Positions 6,091 to 7,323 of a DNA stretch of 7,323 nt are shown here, piece after piece. Both the position numbers and the translations under genes were made by a program. Source of the DNA: Acetobacteraceae bacterium (lineage in GTDB: Bacteria; Pseudomonadota; Alphaproteobacteria; Acetobacterales; Acetobacteraceae); the NCBI GenBank assembly GCA_025356735.1, contig JANXRT010000128.1, forward strand, positions 1-7,323, in the 5' to 3' direction. Positions within the stretch are counted from its first letter, which is position 1, and each line of letters starts with the position of its first letter. The notes beneath the pieces were generated by a model. That model did not search any database. It was not told the origin of the DNA and saw only the letters and a list, made by a program, of their open reading frames with translations.

Positions 6091-7323
6091 CCCTCACGAC
6101 CTTGGCGGCCCGCGCACCCTCCAGCCACGCGCCGCCAAGGGTGCCGGCCAGGCCATCGGTGTTGGCGGCCTCTCCGGTCAGGATCAGCCGCCCCCCGGCC
6201 AACGGCGTTCGCAGCGCCTCCCGCGCCGCGGCCGCGCCCGGGCGGGCGTAGGCATACGCGCCCCGGAACAGCGCATCGCGGCCCCATTGCGTCACCACGC
6301 CGACACAAGGCGCGAACAACGCATCCATCCGCCCGCCGAACAAACCTCGGAGATAATCCCGCACGAACTCGATCGCCGCCGCATCCCCTGCCCGGGTCAG
6401 CTCCCACGCCAGGTCGCCGCCGATCCAGGCCGACATGAAAGCCTCCCCGCGCGGCCAGAACGAACAGATGATCGCCGGATCGCCCGTCCGCCATTGCCGA
6501 TCGACCGAGGCGTTCTCCGGCAGGTCCAGCCGGTCCGTCCCGGTCGCCGGCAGCGCCACCTTCAGCGCCAGCCCCATCGGCACTCCGGCGATCGCCTCGC
6601 CCACTTGCACCGGCAACGCCGGATCGAACCGTATCCCGCCGCCCGCCAGCACGCCGGTCGAAACCGTGACGATGCAGGCGCGCGCCGCAATCTCGCCCGC
6701 ATCCGTCTCGACGACGCAGCCCGGCCCATCCCACCGAACCCGGCTCACCGCCGCGCGCAACCTGATGTCCAGCCCAACCCCCAGCCGCCGCGCGACGAAC
6801 GCGCCGATGCCGCCCGCGACCCGCTTGTTGCTGCCCGGCAGAACGTTGCGCTTCCAGTCTCGCAGGCTGTATTTCTCGGCATTCACCGCGCAGATGATCG
6901 GCCCCTCCCAGGTCTCGATCGAAAGCGCCCACGGATCGTCGGGGATCGACCGCGCCACGTCCGCCAGGCACCCGTCCGGCCCGCCCATCCCCAGCATCCG
7001 GTCCGCCGCCCGGTAAAATCTGTCCGTCGCCCCCTCATACGAGGCAAGCTCCGCCGCCGTTGCCGGCCGGTCACCAACGAACGTCCGCTCATGCCGGTGC
7101 CCGTCGCTGTCGATCAGCCGCTCCCCGGCCGCGCGCGCGATCGGCACCAGCGGATTGGTTTCCGACGAATGCAGCCAGATCGCGCCATGATCCAGCCACT
7201 CGCCCCCCAGCACCGGCTCGACGACGGTATAGGCTCGCCCACCGATCCGCCCCGCGGCTTCCAGCACGACGACATCCAGCCCGACCGCACGCAGCGCTGA
7301 CGCCGCCGACATCCCGGCCACCC
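6074..7323 (-). CDS. FAD-dependent amine oxidase family protein (N-terminus beyond window edge)
   Basis: 415 residues of a flavin monoamine/polyamine oxidase-type protein. Such enzymes oxidise amines to imines, reducing FAD and then O2. The frame is open at the right edge. The first visible residues, VAGMSAASALRAVGLDVVVL, are the second half of the N-terminal FAD-binding GxGxxG motif, so only about 10-15 residues should be missing; the apparent GTG at 7321 is internal. Seen next: EAAGRIGGRAYT (about 21-32), the R-x-GGR FAD motif; GGEWLDHGAIWLH, a conserved substrate/FAD-domain segment; and near the C-terminus TGEAANTDGLAGTLGGAWLE (from about 382), the second FAD-contact motif. A WGRDALFRGAYAYARPG stretch stands where family members have W-x-x-DP-x-x-GSYS-type sequence. 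The N-terminal Gly-rich fold and overall length (expected about 430) are normal. The substrate is unknown. It ends inside the SDR gene by 17 bp, convergently. Confidence 0.92.
   Translation of the reverse strand, partial: VAGMSAASALRAVGLDVVVLEAAGRIGGRAYTVVEPVLGGEWLDHGAIWLHSSETNPLVPIARAAGERLIDSDGHRHERTFVGDRPATAAELASYEGATDRFYRAADRMLGMGGPDGCLADVARSIPDDPWALSIETWEGPIICAVNAEKYSLRDWKRNVLPGSNKRVAGGIGAFVARRLGVGLDIRLRAAVSRVRWDGPGCVVETDAGEIAARACIVTVSTGVLAGGGIRFDPALPVQVGEAIAGVPMGLALKVALPATGTDRLDLPENASVDRQWRTGDPAIICSFWPRGEAFMSAWIGGDLAWELTRAGDAAAIEFVRDYLRGLFGGRMDALFAPCVGVVTQWGRDALFRGAYAYARPGAAAAREALRTPLAGGRLILTGEAANTDGLAGTLGGAWLEGARAAKVVRVSLGR

Noticed and set aside
6287..7300. A 337-codon plus-strand frame opposite the amine oxidase gene
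   Set aside because: Arg/Pro/His-rich shadow; the minus strand carries clear FAD motifs.
1..7323. CRISPR array, tRNA or rRNA genes
   Set aside because: No regularly spaced repeats or recognisable RNA gene sequences were seen on either strand.

Overview
The window looks like a GC-rich chromosomal segment of an alphaproteobacterium, plausibly Rhodospirillales/Acetobacteraceae. That placement is inference. It rests on strongly GC-ending codons, an IS1380-family transposase of the kind common in acetic acid bacteria and relatives, and a PEP-CTERM exported protein. Six genes or gene parts are well supported, and one more fragment is doubtful. No tRNA, rRNA or CRISPR was seen.

Layout. At the left edge (3-155, +) lies the C-terminal tail of an unrecognised protein. 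It is followed by a perfect 10-bp inverted repeat (246-280) that can serve as terminator for the minus-strand gene beyond it. That gene (290-892, -) encodes a 200-aa secreted PEP-CTERM protein. Its upstream region is an AT-rich island with a near-consensus sigma-54 promoter (966-981) and, further upstream, a perfect AT-rich 12-bp palindrome (1033-1044) at a distance expected for an activator site. This fits the known PrsK/PrsR-RpoN control of PEP-CTERM genes.

Behind this promoter (about 1041-1265, -) is a short coding-like remnant, then a decayed IS1380-family element (transposase pseudogene 1391-2727, -). The transposase is broken by a deletion/frameshift and also carries substitutions at conserved catalytic-type positions. 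A stand-alone CinA/PncC-like amidase gene follows (2844-3332, -).

The right half holds a 544-aa parallel beta-helix protein with two C-terminal CBM60-like Ca-dependent carbohydrate-binding modules and no signal peptide (3647-5281, +). Sixty-two bases downstream is a classical SDR oxidoreductase (5344-6090, +). Convergent with it, and overlapping by 17 bp, is a flavin amine oxidase-family gene (6074 to the right edge, -) that lacks only its extreme N-terminus.

The genes do not form one obvious pathway. Two encode likely cell-surface or extracellular products (PEP-CTERM protein and beta-helix/CBM protein), which may relate to an exopolysaccharide or biofilm matrix. The others are metabolic or mobile. 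The most informative signal is the sigma-54 promoter plus upstream palindrome before the PEP-CTERM gene. I see no complete, clearly novel multi-gene system.
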